DNA of 64,000 nucleotides. Source: Peribacillus frigoritolerans. GTDB taxonomy: Bacteria; Bacillota; Bacilli; Bacillales; Bacillaceae. The first letter of the stretch is position 1; the number at the start of each line of letters is the position of its first letter. The DNA lies in contig NZ_SMZY01000001.1 in NCBI RefSeq assembly GCF_004358755.1, positions 1,238,796 through 1,302,795 on the forward strand. The letters run 5' to 3'. The translations under genes and the position numbers were made by a program. Positions 1 to 9,063 of the stretch are shown one piece after another. The notes under the pieces were generated by a model. That model searched no databases. It saw nothing but the letters and a program-made list of their open reading frames with translations, and was not told the origin of the DNA.

Positions 1-17
1 ATTAGGGAGGCAATAAT

Positions 18-1079
18 ATGTGGCCACAGCACGGCGGTAAAACTGCAAGTATGAAAGCTGTTCTAAGAAATAAGGGAATTAAAGAGAAAGAGTTCATTGA
101 TTTTAGCGCCAACTTAAATCCACTTGGAACACCTCCGGCAATGCTTAAATCCATGCAAAAAAGCATCACTCAAACGAGTAATGTTTACCCTGACCCTGAG
201 TATCCGGAAGAAAGAGCTATACTTGCTGCGTTTGAAGGGGTAAAACCTGAAAACGTTCTCCTGACAAATGGAGGAGCAGACGCTATTTTCCTTGCCGCAA
301 GACTTTTCAAAAATGGGAAAGCAGGCATCTTTCAGCCTACATTCAGCGAATATAAGCGAGCCTGCCTAAGTAATGATCTTGAGGTGACCTATCTGAGCTA
401 TGAGGAGTTAGAGACCGCTTCCGGTAGGTTTAATAGCGATGTCCTGTTTTTGTGCAGACCCAACAATCCTACTGGAGATATCATTTCTAAGAAAGTGGTG
501 ATAAAACTCCTGGATTCCGCTTGTCTGAATGAACAAACAGTCATCATTGATGAAGCCTTCATTCATTTTACAGAAAGGGACGAAAGTCTGGAAGGCCTGC
601 TGCAGTACTATTCCAATCTCATCATCATTCGCTCCCTCACCAAAATTTATGCAGTGCCGGGTATAAGATCAGGCTATCTATTGGCCAGTCATTCCATCAT
701 CAGGAAACTTGAAGCCATGTCCGTTCCTTGGAGCGTCAATTGCGCTGCTCTTGGCATGATTCATGCTTTGCCGCATACATACGATCATTTGGCAGAAACA
801 AAAAAATGGCTGCAAGCAGAATGGCAGCATCTAAAAAAGGAGCTTCAAACTTTAAACTTCAGCGTTTCAGACTCAATGGTCAATTTTTATTTATTAAACG
901 ATCCGCTGCTTGAAAACCATGAGCCCCTGCTGCTGTTTCTTGCGAATGAAGGGATACTTGCAAGACATACAATGAATTTTCACGGCATAGAAGGGTCCTC
1001 TATCCGTCTTGCAATCAGGACACGAGAGGAAAATGAAACATTGCTTACTGCCTTAAGGAAATGGAGAAAGCAATCATGA
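18..1079 (+). CDS. cobD: Threonine-phosphate decarboxylase-like PLP enzyme (CobD/CobC)
   Basis: A 353-residue PLP enzyme of the aminotransferase class I/II fold, closest in pattern to L-threonine-O-3-phosphate decarboxylase, which makes the aminopropanol phosphate linker of cobalamin. The N-terminus has the HGG and DFSANLNPLG segments typical of CobD and histidinol-phosphate aminotransferases. The DEAF segment and the RSLTKIYAVPG segment carry the PLP-contacting Asp and the Schiff-base Lys. An AGGGAGG ribosome binding site lies 7 bases before the ATG. It is followed by cobU with an ATGA overlap, and the neighbours cobU, cobS and cobC decide the cobalamin role over histidine synthesis. The operon probably begins left of the window. 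Confidence 0.9.
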   Translation: MWPQHGGKTASMKAVLRNKGIKEKEFIDFSANLNPLGTPPAMLKSMQKSITQTSNVYPDPEYPEERAILAAFEGVKPENVLLTNGGADAIFLAARLFKNGKAGIFQPTFSEYKRACLSNDLEVTYLSYEELETASGRFNSDVLFLCRPNNPTGDIISKKVVIKLLDSACLNEQTVIIDEAFIHFTERDESLEGLLQYYSNLIIIRSLTKIYAVPGIRSGYLLASHSIIRKLEAMSVPWSVNCAALGMIHALPHTYDHLAETKKWLQAEWQHLKKELQTLNFSVSDSMVNFYLLNDPLLENHEPLLLFLANEGILARHTMNFHGIEGSSIRLAIRTREENETLLTALRKWRKQS

Positions 1080-1651
1080 TTACCTTCATTTCAGGGGGAG
1101 CACGGTCCGGGAAAACCAGCTTAGCAGAAAGAATGGCATTGGATGCAGCTAAAGGTGAGAAACCCTGCTATATTGCAACCGCAGCTAAAGATACGGGAGA
1201 GGAAATGGCTGAGAGGATAGCGCTGCATAGAAGAGACAGGGGAAATGCATGGGTGACCATTGAAGAACCCTATTTTATTGATCAAACTCTTAAACACCGT
1301 CCTAATAAAGCGGTAATTTTAATAGATTGTTTAACCGTATGGACGAGCAGTTTAATGTTCAGTGAAAACCTTTCATCAAACGAAATAGCGAAGCGGTTAG
1401 AAAAGACATTATCTATTGCCCGAAAAAAGGAATTTAACCTTTTCATTGTGTCAAATGATGTAAATGAAGGATTTCCCATTCATCACAAGTATGTTGCGAA
1501 CTATATAAGATGTCTTGAAGCCTTACATAAACTGACTGTCAAAGAAGCAGACACAGTACTTGAAGTCATCTGCGGAATACCAGTCGCCTGGAAAATCAAT
1601 GGCGACCTGACAAAAAATGTTTCAATGATTTCATCTGGAGGACTAGTATGA
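1076..1651 (+). CDS. cobU: Adenosylcobinamide kinase / guanylyltransferase CobU
   Basis: Bifunctional enzyme that phosphorylates adenosylcobinamide and transfers GMP to give adenosylcobinamide-GDP. The protein opens with a P-loop, GGARSGKT, and has a downstream His in the ALHRRDRG stretch where CobU carries its guanylylated His. The length of 191 residues is normal for the family. I start at 1076 and not at the in-frame ATG at 1061. GGAG at 1063-1066 sits 9 bases before 1076, and this ATG overlaps the cobD stop as ATGA, the usual sign of translational coupling. The gene ends in another ATGA overlap with cobS. Confidence 0.93.
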   Translation: MITFISGGARSGKTSLAERMALDAAKGEKPCYIATAAKDTGEEMAERIALHRRDRGNAWVTIEEPYFIDQTLKHRPNKAVILIDCLTVWTSSLMFSENLSSNEIAKRLEKTLSIARKKEFNLFIVSNDVNEGFPIHHKYVANYIRCLEALHKLTVKEADTVLEVICGIPVAWKINGDLTKNVSMISSGGLV

Positions 1652-2406
1652 AAACAATGATGTATGGAGCGATTCTTGCTCTGCAGTTTCTGACAAGGAT
1701 CCCACTCCCGGTGAATTGCCCTATGGATCACAAAACCCTTAAATGGGCCTTGCGGTTTTATCCCTTCGCAGGCTTCGCAATAGGAGGAACACTGTATCTC
1801 GTATATTATTTATTGAACGGACTTCTTCCGCTCTATATCCTGACACTTGTCCTTGTTACTCTGTGGGTTTTCCTGTCAGGAGGTCTCCATTTAGACGGTG
1901 TCATGGATGTGGCAGATGCCGTTGGTTCAAACAGAAGTCCAGAAAAAAAGATGGAGATTTTAAAAGACCCGCGGGCAGGAAGCTTTGCGGTGCTGAGCGC
2001 TATTTTTTTGCTGCTTTGGAAAAGTGTGCTGTTATATGCAGTTTTAGATGCAAACGAGAACATTCTGTTTCTGCTGGCAATCCCCATGATGGCCCGGTTT
2101 CAGGCTTTATTGCAGCTTTTCTTTTTCCGTCCTTTTCAAAACAAGGGAATGGCGCATTACTGGAAACAGCATTTATCAAAGCGGGACGTGATCATCGGTG
2201 CATTCCTGCTTCTTCCATTTGCAGCCTTTCCGGTGACTTTTGCTATGATGTTTTGCCTGCAAATCTGCTTTTCTTATATCTTCGGAAAATGGGCTGTAAG
2301 ACAGTTTCAAGGAATAAACGGAGACACAGTCGGTGCTTCGATTGAGGGGGCTGAGCTATGGAATCTTGCCGTTCTTTACAGCTTATTCTTATTCGGCATG
2401 GTTTGA
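1648..2406 (+). CDS. cobS: Adenosylcobinamide-GDP ribazoletransferase (cobalamin synthase)
   Basis: Integral membrane enzyme that joins adenosylcobinamide-GDP to alpha-ribazole (phosphate) in the last assembly step of cobalamin. The 252-residue sequence is strongly hydrophobic with several membrane spans. It carries the family signature GGLHLDGVMDVADAVGS, whose acidic residues bind metal, and the later KDPRAGSFAV segment. Its start overlaps the cobU stop by 4 bases and its 3' end overlaps cobC by 49 bases, so the operon is tightly packed. Confidence 0.93.
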   Translation: MKTMMYGAILALQFLTRIPLPVNCPMDHKTLKWALRFYPFAGFAIGGTLYLVYYLLNGLLPLYILTLVLVTLWVFLSGGLHLDGVMDVADAVGSNRSPEKKMEILKDPRAGSFAVLSAIFLLLWKSVLLYAVLDANENILFLLAIPMMARFQALLQLFFFRPFQNKGMAHYWKQHLSKRDVIIGAFLLLPFAAFPVTFAMMFCLQICFSYIFGKWAVRQFQGINGDTVGASIEGAELWNLAVLYSLFLFGMV

Positions 2407-2975
2407 CGGAATGGAATAAAGAAAAACGATATATAGGCCACACGGACCTGCCTGTAATGGAAGATTCGTTTATAGAATATGAATCTCTAAAAAAAACTCT
2501 GCAAAACTATCTTCCTGATATTGTCTACTCGAGCGATTTACTACGTTGTCAGCAGACGGCAGCTTTTTTGTTTCCTGAAGAAGCCCCTATCAAAGACCCG
2601 CGCTTGCGGGAAATCAGCTTCGGGATATGGGAAGGCAAAACCTATGAGGACCTAAAAAATGATTTCCATTATTCCAGCTGGCTCGATAACTGGGAAATTA
2701 CCAGCACGCCTGGGGGAGAAAGCGGCATCGCATTTCATAAACGGGTTTCTTCTTTCTTATCGGAGGTTCTTAAATCCAAACTTAGCAGCGCAGCGATTAT
2801 GACTCATGGAGGGGTGATTAGAAAAATCGTATCTGACCTTGTTCCCGAAGCTACATTCTGGGACACTTCTGTATCTTTTGGAAAAGCCATCGTACTTGAG
2901 CTGAGAGCAGAAAGGGGGAAATGGAAATGCATCTCATTATCGGAGGAGCCTTCAGCGGGAAAAGAGCCTTTGTGA
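2358..2975 (+). CDS. cobC: Alpha-ribazole phosphatase-like histidine phosphatase (CobC)
   Basis: Histidine phosphatase superfamily protein of 205 residues, expected to dephosphorylate alpha-ribazole phosphate or cobalamin phosphate. It has the RHGLTEWN motif with the phospho-accepting His near residue 14, the FGIWEGKTYEDL segment with the acid/base Glu, and MTHGG with the second catalytic His. A GAGGGGG ribosome binding site lies inside the end of cobS. The generic phosphatase fold could serve another substrate, so the cob assignment rests on its place between cobS and a CobU paralogue. Confidence 0.85.
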   Translation: MESCRSLQLILIRHGLTEWNKEKRYIGHTDLPVMEDSFIEYESLKKTLQNYLPDIVYSSDLLRCQQTAAFLFPEEAPIKDPRLREISFGIWEGKTYEDLKNDFHYSSWLDNWEITSTPGGESGIAFHKRVSSFLSEVLKSKLSSAAIMTHGGVIRKIVSDLVPEATFWDTSVSFGKAIVLELRAERGKWKCISLSEEPSAGKEPL

Positions 2976-3334
2976 AAAGCAAATGGCACGATGCCTCGTG
3001 GATTTCAGCATATGAAGGCCGCCAAATGCTGCAGTGGAAAGAAGATCATTCTTCAAAAGCACCGCTTGTTTTGGAAGGATTCGAACAATGGATCATGGAA
3101 GACCACAATGATGCTTCTAAACTTAGAGGAAACTGCCGAATTTATTTAAATGAATTGGCCGTTCTTGAGAGAGAAGTTATTTTGATTATGCTGGAGACCG
3201 GAAAAGGCATTGTTCCCATTTCAGAAAAGGAACGGAGGACAAGAGACCTTTTAGGCTGGATTCAGCAGGATGCTGCAGCATTATGCAAGGATGTTTACCA
3301 TGTCTGGCATGGGTTGGCTAGAAAAATCAAATAA
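2927..3334 (+). CDS. Degenerate CobU-like P-loop protein
   Basis: A 135-residue protein that reads as a shortened CobU paralogue. It has the N-terminal strand IIGGAFSGKR in place of a Walker A motif. Its middle segment TGKGIVPISEKERRTRDLLGWIQQ matches the CobU pattern around NEVGxGIVP and the following RxxRD. The Ser/Thr after the P-loop Lys is replaced by Arg, and the region around the guanylylated His is missing, so kinase or transferase activity is doubtful. I start at 2927 because the GGGGG at 2914-2918 is 8 bases away. The ATG at 2921 leaves only 2 bases. It is the last gene of the cob operon and could be a regulatory or scaffold subunit. Confidence 0.7.
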   Translation: MHLIIGGAFSGKRAFVKSKWHDASWISAYEGRQMLQWKEDHSSKAPLVLEGFEQWIMEDHNDASKLRGNCRIYLNELAVLEREVILIMLETGKGIVPISEKERRTRDLLGWIQQDAAALCKDVYHVWHGLARKIK

Positions 3335-3342
3335 TCGATTAA

Positions 3343-3365
3343 AGAAGGGGCCTTGCCCTTTTTTT
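3343..3365 (+). terminator. Terminator of the cob operon
   Basis: A short AAGGG / CCCTT stem is followed by a run of seven or more T residues, 8 bases after the last cob gene. From here to 3628 I see no gene or named element. A 76-codon minus-strand reading frame in this gap has no ribosome binding site or recognisable sequence. Confidence 0.7.
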
Positions 3366-3628
3366 GTTTAAGAAAAATTAATCTCTCTAAGTTCCAAAAA
3401 TCGTATATAATTTTCTTTGTATCTTCTCAAGATCTCTTTTTTTAATGAAAAGCAGGAGGGGTTTATAGGGAAAGAACAGAATATAAATGACGAATGATTT
3501 TGAGAAATGACATTATATTTAGAAAGTGTGTGTTGTTTCTTGGTCTGAAATGATAGACGAAAGGGGAACATGGGGGTAAAACGATTTATTTGCATCATTA
3601 ATGCAAGAATTTTTCAAGCAGGAAAGGC

Positions 3629-4918
3629 ATGATGAAAATGGAAAAAAACATAGCTGAAGCTTTGCCAGCACACGGGAAGTCTTCAGGAAACTTATTTAAA
3701 AACAGGATCGTACTTGCGATCATGGGCTCGAACTTTTTGCTTCAGCTTGGCATTTGGATCAGAAACTTTGCCATCTTGTTATATGTTACTGATCTTACCA
3801 GCAATGATCCAGTGTATGTTTCCCTTATTTCGATTGCAGAGTTCGCACCTATTTTTATTTTCTCGATTATCGGAGGGACATTTGCCGACAGATGGAAGCC
3901 GAAACTTACCATGGTATGGTGTGACGTACTCTCAGCCGTATCGATCTTTGTTGTTCTGATGACTCTAGTTTACGGTTCATGGCATGCCATCTTCTTTGCA
4001 ACATTGGTTTCCGCGATTCTTTCGCAATTCTCCATGCCATCAGCTATGAGGCTGTTAAAACAGCACGTACCTGAAGAGCAGCTGCAATCTGCTATGGCTA
4101 TCTTTCAATCCTTAATGGCTGTATTTATGGTCATTGGTCCAGTAATCGGAACTCTTGTTTACCAATCATACGGCATCTATACCTCAATCATTGTGATGGG
4201 AGTTATGTTCCTTTTATCCGCTGCCGTTTTGACCTTCTTGCCGCGTGATCTTGAAAAAGTCAAAACTGAAGAAGAATCAAGTTTCAAGAAGGAACTTGCA
4301 GACGGCTTCCGATATGTCATCGGGAAAAAAGTTCTGACTACAATGGGCGGCGTTTTTGCAGCCTGCGGTCTGGCAGTCGGATTAATTTCTCCGCTGATGA
4401 TTTTTATTACAATTGAAAATCTTGGTTTGTCCAAAGATTATCTGCAGTGGCTGATTATGGCGAATGGAATTGGAATGCTTGCCGGCGGCGGAATTGTCAT
4501 TGCTTTTTCTAAGAAAATCTCGCCGCAAAAGCTTCTTGCAATCGGAATTTTCTCAAGCATGATCTTTACCATCAGCATCGGATGGTCAACGAGTTTTCCG
4601 CTCACCATTGGTCTACAGCTGTTAAACGGAATGTTTTTCCCATGTATCCACATCGGAATCAATACGCTGATTCTTAAAAATACAGATGAATCATTTGTTG
4701 GCCGTGTTAACGGTGTTCTTAACCCGCTGTTTATGGGGATGATGGTTGCCGGCATGTCTTTATCAGGTCTCCTTAAGACACCGCTGACATTATCAGGTGT
4801 TTACACAGTTTCAGGCGTACTGTTCTTACTTGGAACACTGCTGATTCTCCCGTTATTTAAATTAAAAGAAGATACAATAGTATCTAATCAAGTTGTGCAT
4901 GTTGGTGAAGAAAGATAA
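3629..4918 (+). CDS. MFS transporter, probable drug or metabolite exporter
   Basis: Twelve-helix major facilitator of 429 residues. The loop between helices 2 and 3 has GGTFADRWKPK, a form of the family GxxxDRxGRR motif, and the protein resembles the MFS_3 / EntS-like exporter branch. The substrate cannot be told from sequence. Three in-frame ATGs (3629, 3632, 3638) follow the AGGAAAGG at 3620-3627. The 3632 or 3638 start has better spacing than the first. The gene is transcribed alone and followed by a strong terminator. Confidence 0.85.
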   Translation: MMKMEKNIAEALPAHGKSSGNLFKNRIVLAIMGSNFLLQLGIWIRNFAILLYVTDLTSNDPVYVSLISIAEFAPIFIFSIIGGTFADRWKPKLTMVWCDVLSAVSIFVVLMTLVYGSWHAIFFATLVSAILSQFSMPSAMRLLKQHVPEEQLQSAMAIFQSLMAVFMVIGPVIGTLVYQSYGIYTSIIVMGVMFLLSAAVLTFLPRDLEKVKTEEESSFKKELADGFRYVIGKKVLTTMGGVFAACGLAVGLISPLMIFITIENLGLSKDYLQWLIMANGIGMLAGGGIVIAFSKKISPQKLLAIGIFSSMIFTISIGWSTSFPLTIGLQLLNGMFFPCIHIGINTLILKNTDESFVGRVNGVLNPLFMGMMVAGMSLSGLLKTPLTLSGVYTVSGVLFLLGTLLILPLFKLKEDTIVSNQVVHVGEER

Positions 4919-4926
4919 TAATGTGT

Positions 4927-4960
4927 AAAAAGTGCTTCCGTCAGATGGGAGCACTTTTTT
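4927..4960 (+). terminator. Terminator of the MFS gene
   Basis: Inverted repeat with arms AAAAGTGCTTCC and GGGAGCACTTTT (one G-T wobble) ending in T residues, directly after the stop codon. Confidence 0.85.
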
Positions 4961-5044
4961 ATGTATGCTGATACATCATGCAGGAATTATTGAACAGCAG
5001 GCAGAATGACATAGGGTAAAATCAATTTCTGGGAGGAATCTGAT

Positions 5045-5569
5045 ATGTCATCAAACAAAGGGATCGTCAACATGACATCACGTATTGAAGGCAAAGAATT
5101 GATTATGGAGAGAACCTTTCATGCACCTAGAGAACTTGTATTTAAAGCATTCTCAGACTCGAAGCTTTTGGAAAGCTGGTGGGGGCCGGAAGGATGGAAA
5201 ACAGAAAATAAAACGTTTGAATTTAAACAAGACGGTGTTTGGCACTACTGCATGCGCTGCGAAGATAAAAACCAAGGAGAATTTTACGGGATGGAATCTT
5301 GGGGCAAAGCTATCTATAAAGAAATTGCCGAACCTGAAAAAATTGTCTATGTCGATGCATTTTCCGATAAAGACGGCAGCATATCAGATCAAATGCCTGA
5401 AATGATTATTACCATGCACTTTGACGATTCGGGCGAAAAAACAAAACTCACAGTCCGTTCCCAATTCTCATCAGAAGATGAACTGAAGAAAGTCGTTGAA
5501 ATGGGAGTCGAAGAGGGTATGGCCTCTCAGTTTGACTGTTTGGATGAAGTGCTTGCAGAAAGGAAATAA
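5045..5569 (+). CDS. SRPBCC / AHSA1-family protein (YndB-like)
   Basis: A 174-residue START-like (SRPBCC) protein of the Activator of Hsp90 ATPase homologue 1 family. The segments RTFHAPRELVFKAFSD and LLESWWGPEGW are typical of the family's first helix and strand. Members form a helix-grip pocket for a hydrophobic ligand, and the ligand is unknown here. A GGGAGG ribosome binding site precedes the ATG. It is transcribed alone and ends at a hairpin with a UUCG loop. Confidence 0.85.
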   Translation: MSSNKGIVNMTSRIEGKELIMERTFHAPRELVFKAFSDSKLLESWWGPEGWKTENKTFEFKQDGVWHYCMRCEDKNQGEFYGMESWGKAIYKEIAEPEKIVYVDAFSDKDGSISDQMPEMIITMHFDDSGEKTKLTVRSQFSSEDELKKVVEMGVEEGMASQFDCLDEVLAERK

Positions 5570-5580
5570 GAAGGTTAAGA

Positions 5581-5606
5581 AGAGGCTGCTTCGGCAGTTT
5601 CTTTTT
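5581..5606 (+). terminator. Terminator with UUCG tetraloop
   Basis: Nine-base-pair stem AGAGGCTGC / GCAGTTTCT (two G-U pairs) closed by TTCG and followed by T residues. Confidence 0.85.
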
Positions 5607-5676
5607 TCATTTAATCATTTAGAGAATGAAAACGGTCATGTATACTTAAAAGAAAAACCATTAGGGAGATTACAAC

Positions 5677-6468
5677 ATGAAAGATCAGATCCTGGAAGTG
5701 CTGAAAGAAATAGAAGTAAGTCATCAGGTAAAAATTCTTTATGCCTGCGAATCCGGCAGCAGAGCATGGGGCTTTCCTTCAAAAGACAGTGACTATGACG
5801 TTAGATTTATCTATATACATAAACCGGAACATTACTTAAGCATTGATCCCGTAGGTGTCGGCTCCAATCGTGATGTGATTGAACGTCCGATAAATGACAT
5901 CCTGGATGTTTCAGGCTGGGACCTGACAAAGGCGCTTAAGCTTTTCCGAAAATCAAATCCGCCTCTAATGGAATGGATGAAATCTCCGATTGTTTATTAT
6001 CAAGCTTTTTCAACAATTGATAAAATGGCAGCTCTGCAAACAGAGGTATTTACACCTCATTCAGCCATTTATCACTACTTAAATATGGCGGGGAATAACT
6101 ACCGCGAGTATCTGCAAGGGGATACAGTGAGAATAAAAAAATACTTTTATGTACTTCGGCCCATACTTGCAGCCAGATGGATTGAACAGCTCGGCGATTT
6201 TCCTCCTATGGAATTTCAAGTGCTCCTGGATAAAATGCTGCAAGGCGGTTTGCTTAAAGATGAAATTTTGACTTTGCTAAAGCGGAAGATTAGCGGAGAT
6301 GAATTAGACAGAGAACCTAAAATTGATGTTGTTAATGGGTTTTTAGATTCTGAGATCATCAGACTTAAAGAGTACGCAAAACAACTGAACTTAAAGAATG
6401 AAGATCCTACTTCAAAATTAAACATAATCTTCAGGGACACGCTTAAAGAGGTTTGGCAAGCAAAATAG
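5677..6468 (+). CDS. Predicted nucleotidyltransferase, RlaP/YcgL type
   Basis: Protein of 263 residues with a DNA polymerase beta-type nucleotidyltransferase core. The signature ESGSRAWGFPSKDSDYDVR has the GS motif and the DxD metal-binding acidic pair, characteristic of the RlaP (RNA ligase-associated) family that includes B. subtilis YcgL. The substrate is not known for chromosomal members. The start is supported by GGGAG 9-10 bases upstream. No RNA ligase gene is adjacent, so the name reflects family only. Confidence 0.82.
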   Translation: MKDQILEVLKEIEVSHQVKILYACESGSRAWGFPSKDSDYDVRFIYIHKPEHYLSIDPVGVGSNRDVIERPINDILDVSGWDLTKALKLFRKSNPPLMEWMKSPIVYYQAFSTIDKMAALQTEVFTPHSAIYHYLNMAGNNYREYLQGDTVRIKKYFYVLRPILAARWIEQLGDFPPMEFQVLLDKMLQGGLLKDEILTLLKRKISGDELDREPKIDVVNGFLDSEIIRLKEYAKQLNLKNEDPTSKLNIIFRDTLKEVWQAK

Positions 6469-6520
6469 GCAGTAAAAACGTCTCACATCAATGCAGTTAT
6501 TTTGAAAGAAGGCAGGAAAT

Positions 6521-7195
6521 ATGGAGATTAGCTGGAAAGTAATCACAGACAAGCATTCAAATCATTTAGATGAGGTTTTCAACCTTTATAACAGTACTTT
6601 TCCGCTCGAAGTAAGAGAGCCAGAATCCACTTTTTTAAAGGGCTTAGCCTATGCAGAAAATGAAAAGCTTAACACGTTTCGGTTTTTAGCGGGATTCGAA
6701 GGAGAGAAGATGGTTTCTTTTGCAACAGGACATTATTTAGCCGACGTAAACTCAGGCTTTATCGTTTACATTGTTATTAATCCCTCTGTAAGAAGCAAAT
6801 GATTAGGTGCAAAGACACTATCGAAAATGGAAGAATTATTAAAAGAAGACGCTTTAGAAGCGGGGTATTTATCTCTTGAATCTTTGATCCTGGAAACAGA
6901 AACAGAGGAAATGGCGCATACAGCAGAAGAAAAGGAAGACTGTATTAAGAGAAAAATTTTTTTTGAAAGAAACGGCTACATCCAATTTGAAGAAATGAAT
7001 TATCTGCAGCCTCCATTGCATACCAGTGACAGCAGCATCCCATTAAATCTGTATTTAAAAACCTTGAACGGTGCCGAAATAACGGTGAAAGAGGTTAAAG
7101 AAATTGTTAGAGCTATTTATAAAGAGAAATATGAAAAAGTGAATGAGATTGATAAAGGTGTGCTTACTAGTTGTTTAGATAAGATGGAATGTTAA
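6521..7195 (+). pseudogene. GNAT N-acetyltransferase interrupted by one TGA
   Basis: One reading frame of 225 codons encodes a GNAT acetyltransferase, but codon 94 (6800-6802) is TGA. The residues either side, IVINPSVRSK and LGAKTLSKMEELL, join into the acetyl-CoA binding motif A if the TGA were GGA, giving the expected RSKGLGAK. No frameshift is needed, so a single G-to-T change explains the break. A good ribosome binding site (GAAGGCAGG) remains. As read it yields a 93-residue fragment lacking the cofactor loop. A sequencing error is possible. There is no sign of a selenocysteine element. Confidence 0.85.
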
Positions 7196-7212
7196 ACAAG
7201 TGGCATATTTAC

Positions 7213-7252
7213 AAAACTCTTAGACAATTTCAGTCCGTCTGGGAGTTTTTTT
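7213..7252 (+). terminator. Terminator after the GNAT gene
   Basis: Imperfect hairpin (AAACTC...AGAC / GTCT...GGGAGTTT) ending in seven or more T residues. Confidence 0.6.
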
Positions 7253-7338
7253 ATTTAATCGTTTTTCCATCGAATCAGGTTTGAAAGGCAACATGATTGC
7301 TTTGAAAGTGGACATTTTAAAAATAGGAGGGATGTTCA

Positions 7339-8562
7339 ATGGGAATTAAAATTTTGTTTGTCTTCATCATAAGCTTTCTAACATGTTTACCGATTGCTTC
7401 CGCCGAAGTCCCGTATAAAGCTGCATTTATTCGAGATCGTCAGCTTTGGATGATAGAGAACGGCCAAGAATATCAAATTACAGCTGGCCGTTATATTTAT
7501 GACCCAAAGTGGTCGTTTGATGGCCGTTTTATTGCATATTTAGACGGAGACAAAAATGGGGGAAAGATGTATTTGTTTATTTATGATACTAAACAGAAAA
7601 AGAGCTATCAGCCCTATACAACAATAGAAACAAGGAATTTCCAATGGTCACCATCCGCAAATATATTAGCTTACAATTCTTTCGGAGTGCTAAATATAAC
7701 CAAAACAGAAAACGGGATCCCGAAAGGCTTTGAAAATGTATCTCTGGGAGTGAGCGATTTTGGCTGGTTTCCAGACGGAAAGTCATTCATCGTTTCATCA
7801 CAAGCAGATTTATTGCCTACAGGCTGGGGACCTGTTCATTTTTTCAAAGTACCGGTGGATGCTCAGCTTGATACAACCAAAATTAAGCCATTTTATACGA
7901 TTAAAACAAACACTTCAGACCTATTTGCAATTGATGCTAACTTTTTTAAATGGAGTTCAGATCAATCCTGGCTTAGCTTTCTTGCAACACCAACAGCCTC
8001 ATGGTCAGCTGATAGCAATACGCTGTGTGTAATGTCGGCATCCGGGACCAATTTTCAAACTGTAGGAAAAATGCTGATTTATGAAGATTGGATAAAATGG
8101 TCTCCTGCAGAAAATAAACTAGCTTACATCTCCGGTGAAGGCAGGTTTTTTGTTCAAAATAAAAAAGCGGCCATAGCAGACATTCCAGCTGCAGCTAATC
8201 AAAAAGAATATACACCAGCAGGTTATGTGGATCTGGATATTGAATGGCTCTCTAAGGACGAAGTCATTGTTTCAAGAGCAAAAGAAAATAAAGAGTGGGA
8301 AGAAGGTCCAGTCCCGGAAATGTATACCTCTCTTTATGTTGTTAACATAAGATCAGGAAATCAAAAGCAGCTTACATACCCAAAGAAAAATGAAGCAGAT
8401 ACAAACCCACAAGTTGTTCATCCATATATTACTTGGTTCAGAAAAGGCAGCAATGGAGAAGTCTGGATTAAAAATGGAATACATGCTCCTGAGCAGCTAT
8501 GGCTAGAGAATGTGGATGGGGATTTGACATTTTATAAAAAGAAACTGAATTATACTAACTGA
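7339..8562 (+). CDS. Secreted TolB-like beta-propeller protein
   Basis: A 407-residue protein with an N-terminal signal peptide (hydrophobic segment ending ASAE near residue 23). It then has repeated blades such as YDPKWSFDGRFIAYLDG, FQWSPSANILAYNS, FGWFPDGKSFIVSS and IKWSPAENKLAYISG. These WSPDGKxIAY-type repeats mark the TolB/WD40-like propeller fold. The protein is probably extracytoplasmic and may bind a partner or ligand. No catalytic motif is seen. The ATG follows AGGAGGG. I do not recognise a specific orthologue. Confidence 0.75.
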   Translation: MGIKILFVFIISFLTCLPIASAEVPYKAAFIRDRQLWMIENGQEYQITAGRYIYDPKWSFDGRFIAYLDGDKNGGKMYLFIYDTKQKKSYQPYTTIETRNFQWSPSANILAYNSFGVLNITKTENGIPKGFENVSLGVSDFGWFPDGKSFIVSSQADLLPTGWGPVHFFKVPVDAQLDTTKIKPFYTIKTNTSDLFAIDANFFKWSSDQSWLSFLATPTASWSADSNTLCVMSASGTNFQTVGKMLIYEDWIKWSPAENKLAYISGEGRFFVQNKKAAIADIPAAANQKEYTPAGYVDLDIEWLSKDEVIVSRAKENKEWEEGPVPEMYTSLYVVNIRSGNQKQLTYPKKNEADTNPQVVHPYITWFRKGSNGEVWIKNGIHAPEQLWLENVDGDLTFYKKKLNYTN

Positions 8563-8719
8563 TCTTTTACAGCAAAACGCAAGAAGAGTTGTACCATTAG
8601 GAGGTAAATTATTTTTGATCGCCTTCTAAAAATTATCCATGGAGGGGTACCAGTTCGTTTATCATTTTTTCTAGTAGACATAATATATATTATAGGAAGT
8701 TATCTTTTTAAGTATGTAA

Positions 8720-8760
8720 TCCGTCTCACTAGCTAAGTAAACTTAAGATAGTGAGACGGA
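8720..8760. repeat. Inverted repeat, 12-bp perfect arms
   Basis: Arms TCCGTCTCACTA (8720-8731) and TAGTGAGACGGA (8749-8760) with a 17-base loop. No T-run follows on either strand, so it is not a classic terminator. Confidence 0.7.
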
Positions 8761-9063
8761 ACGAAAAATTTAAGCATTTCAACTTTTACTTCATTTACAT
8801 TAAATACATTTATAATCATCATATAAATTTATGTTGATTATTTTTTAATTGAAAGTTTAATCTCGGATACTCTGGTTTACTACAATTGTTTGCTGCAGTT
8901 GCAAACACACAGTAAGTTGTAGGTTTGATCTTCATTTATTTCTTATATAACCTCTCTTGATTAGTTTACATAATAACACTGAGAATAAAACTTTTCTTTA
9001 GCGTGGTTCTTTTTTCATTTTGTATACAGCAGCATTTCTAATTACTGCATTTCATCTCTTTTT

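Noticed and set aside
1501-1731. Antisense frames within the cob genes
   Set aside because: They mirror cobU and cobS codons and have no start signals.
3368-3598. 76-codon minus-strand frame after the cob operon
   Set aside because: No ribosome binding site, odd composition and no recognisable family. It overlaps the cob terminator region.
6800-6802. In-frame TGA in the GNAT gene as a selenocysteine codon
   Set aside because: Gly is expected at this position of motif A, no selenocysteine insertion hairpin is apparent, and a single G-to-T change explains it.
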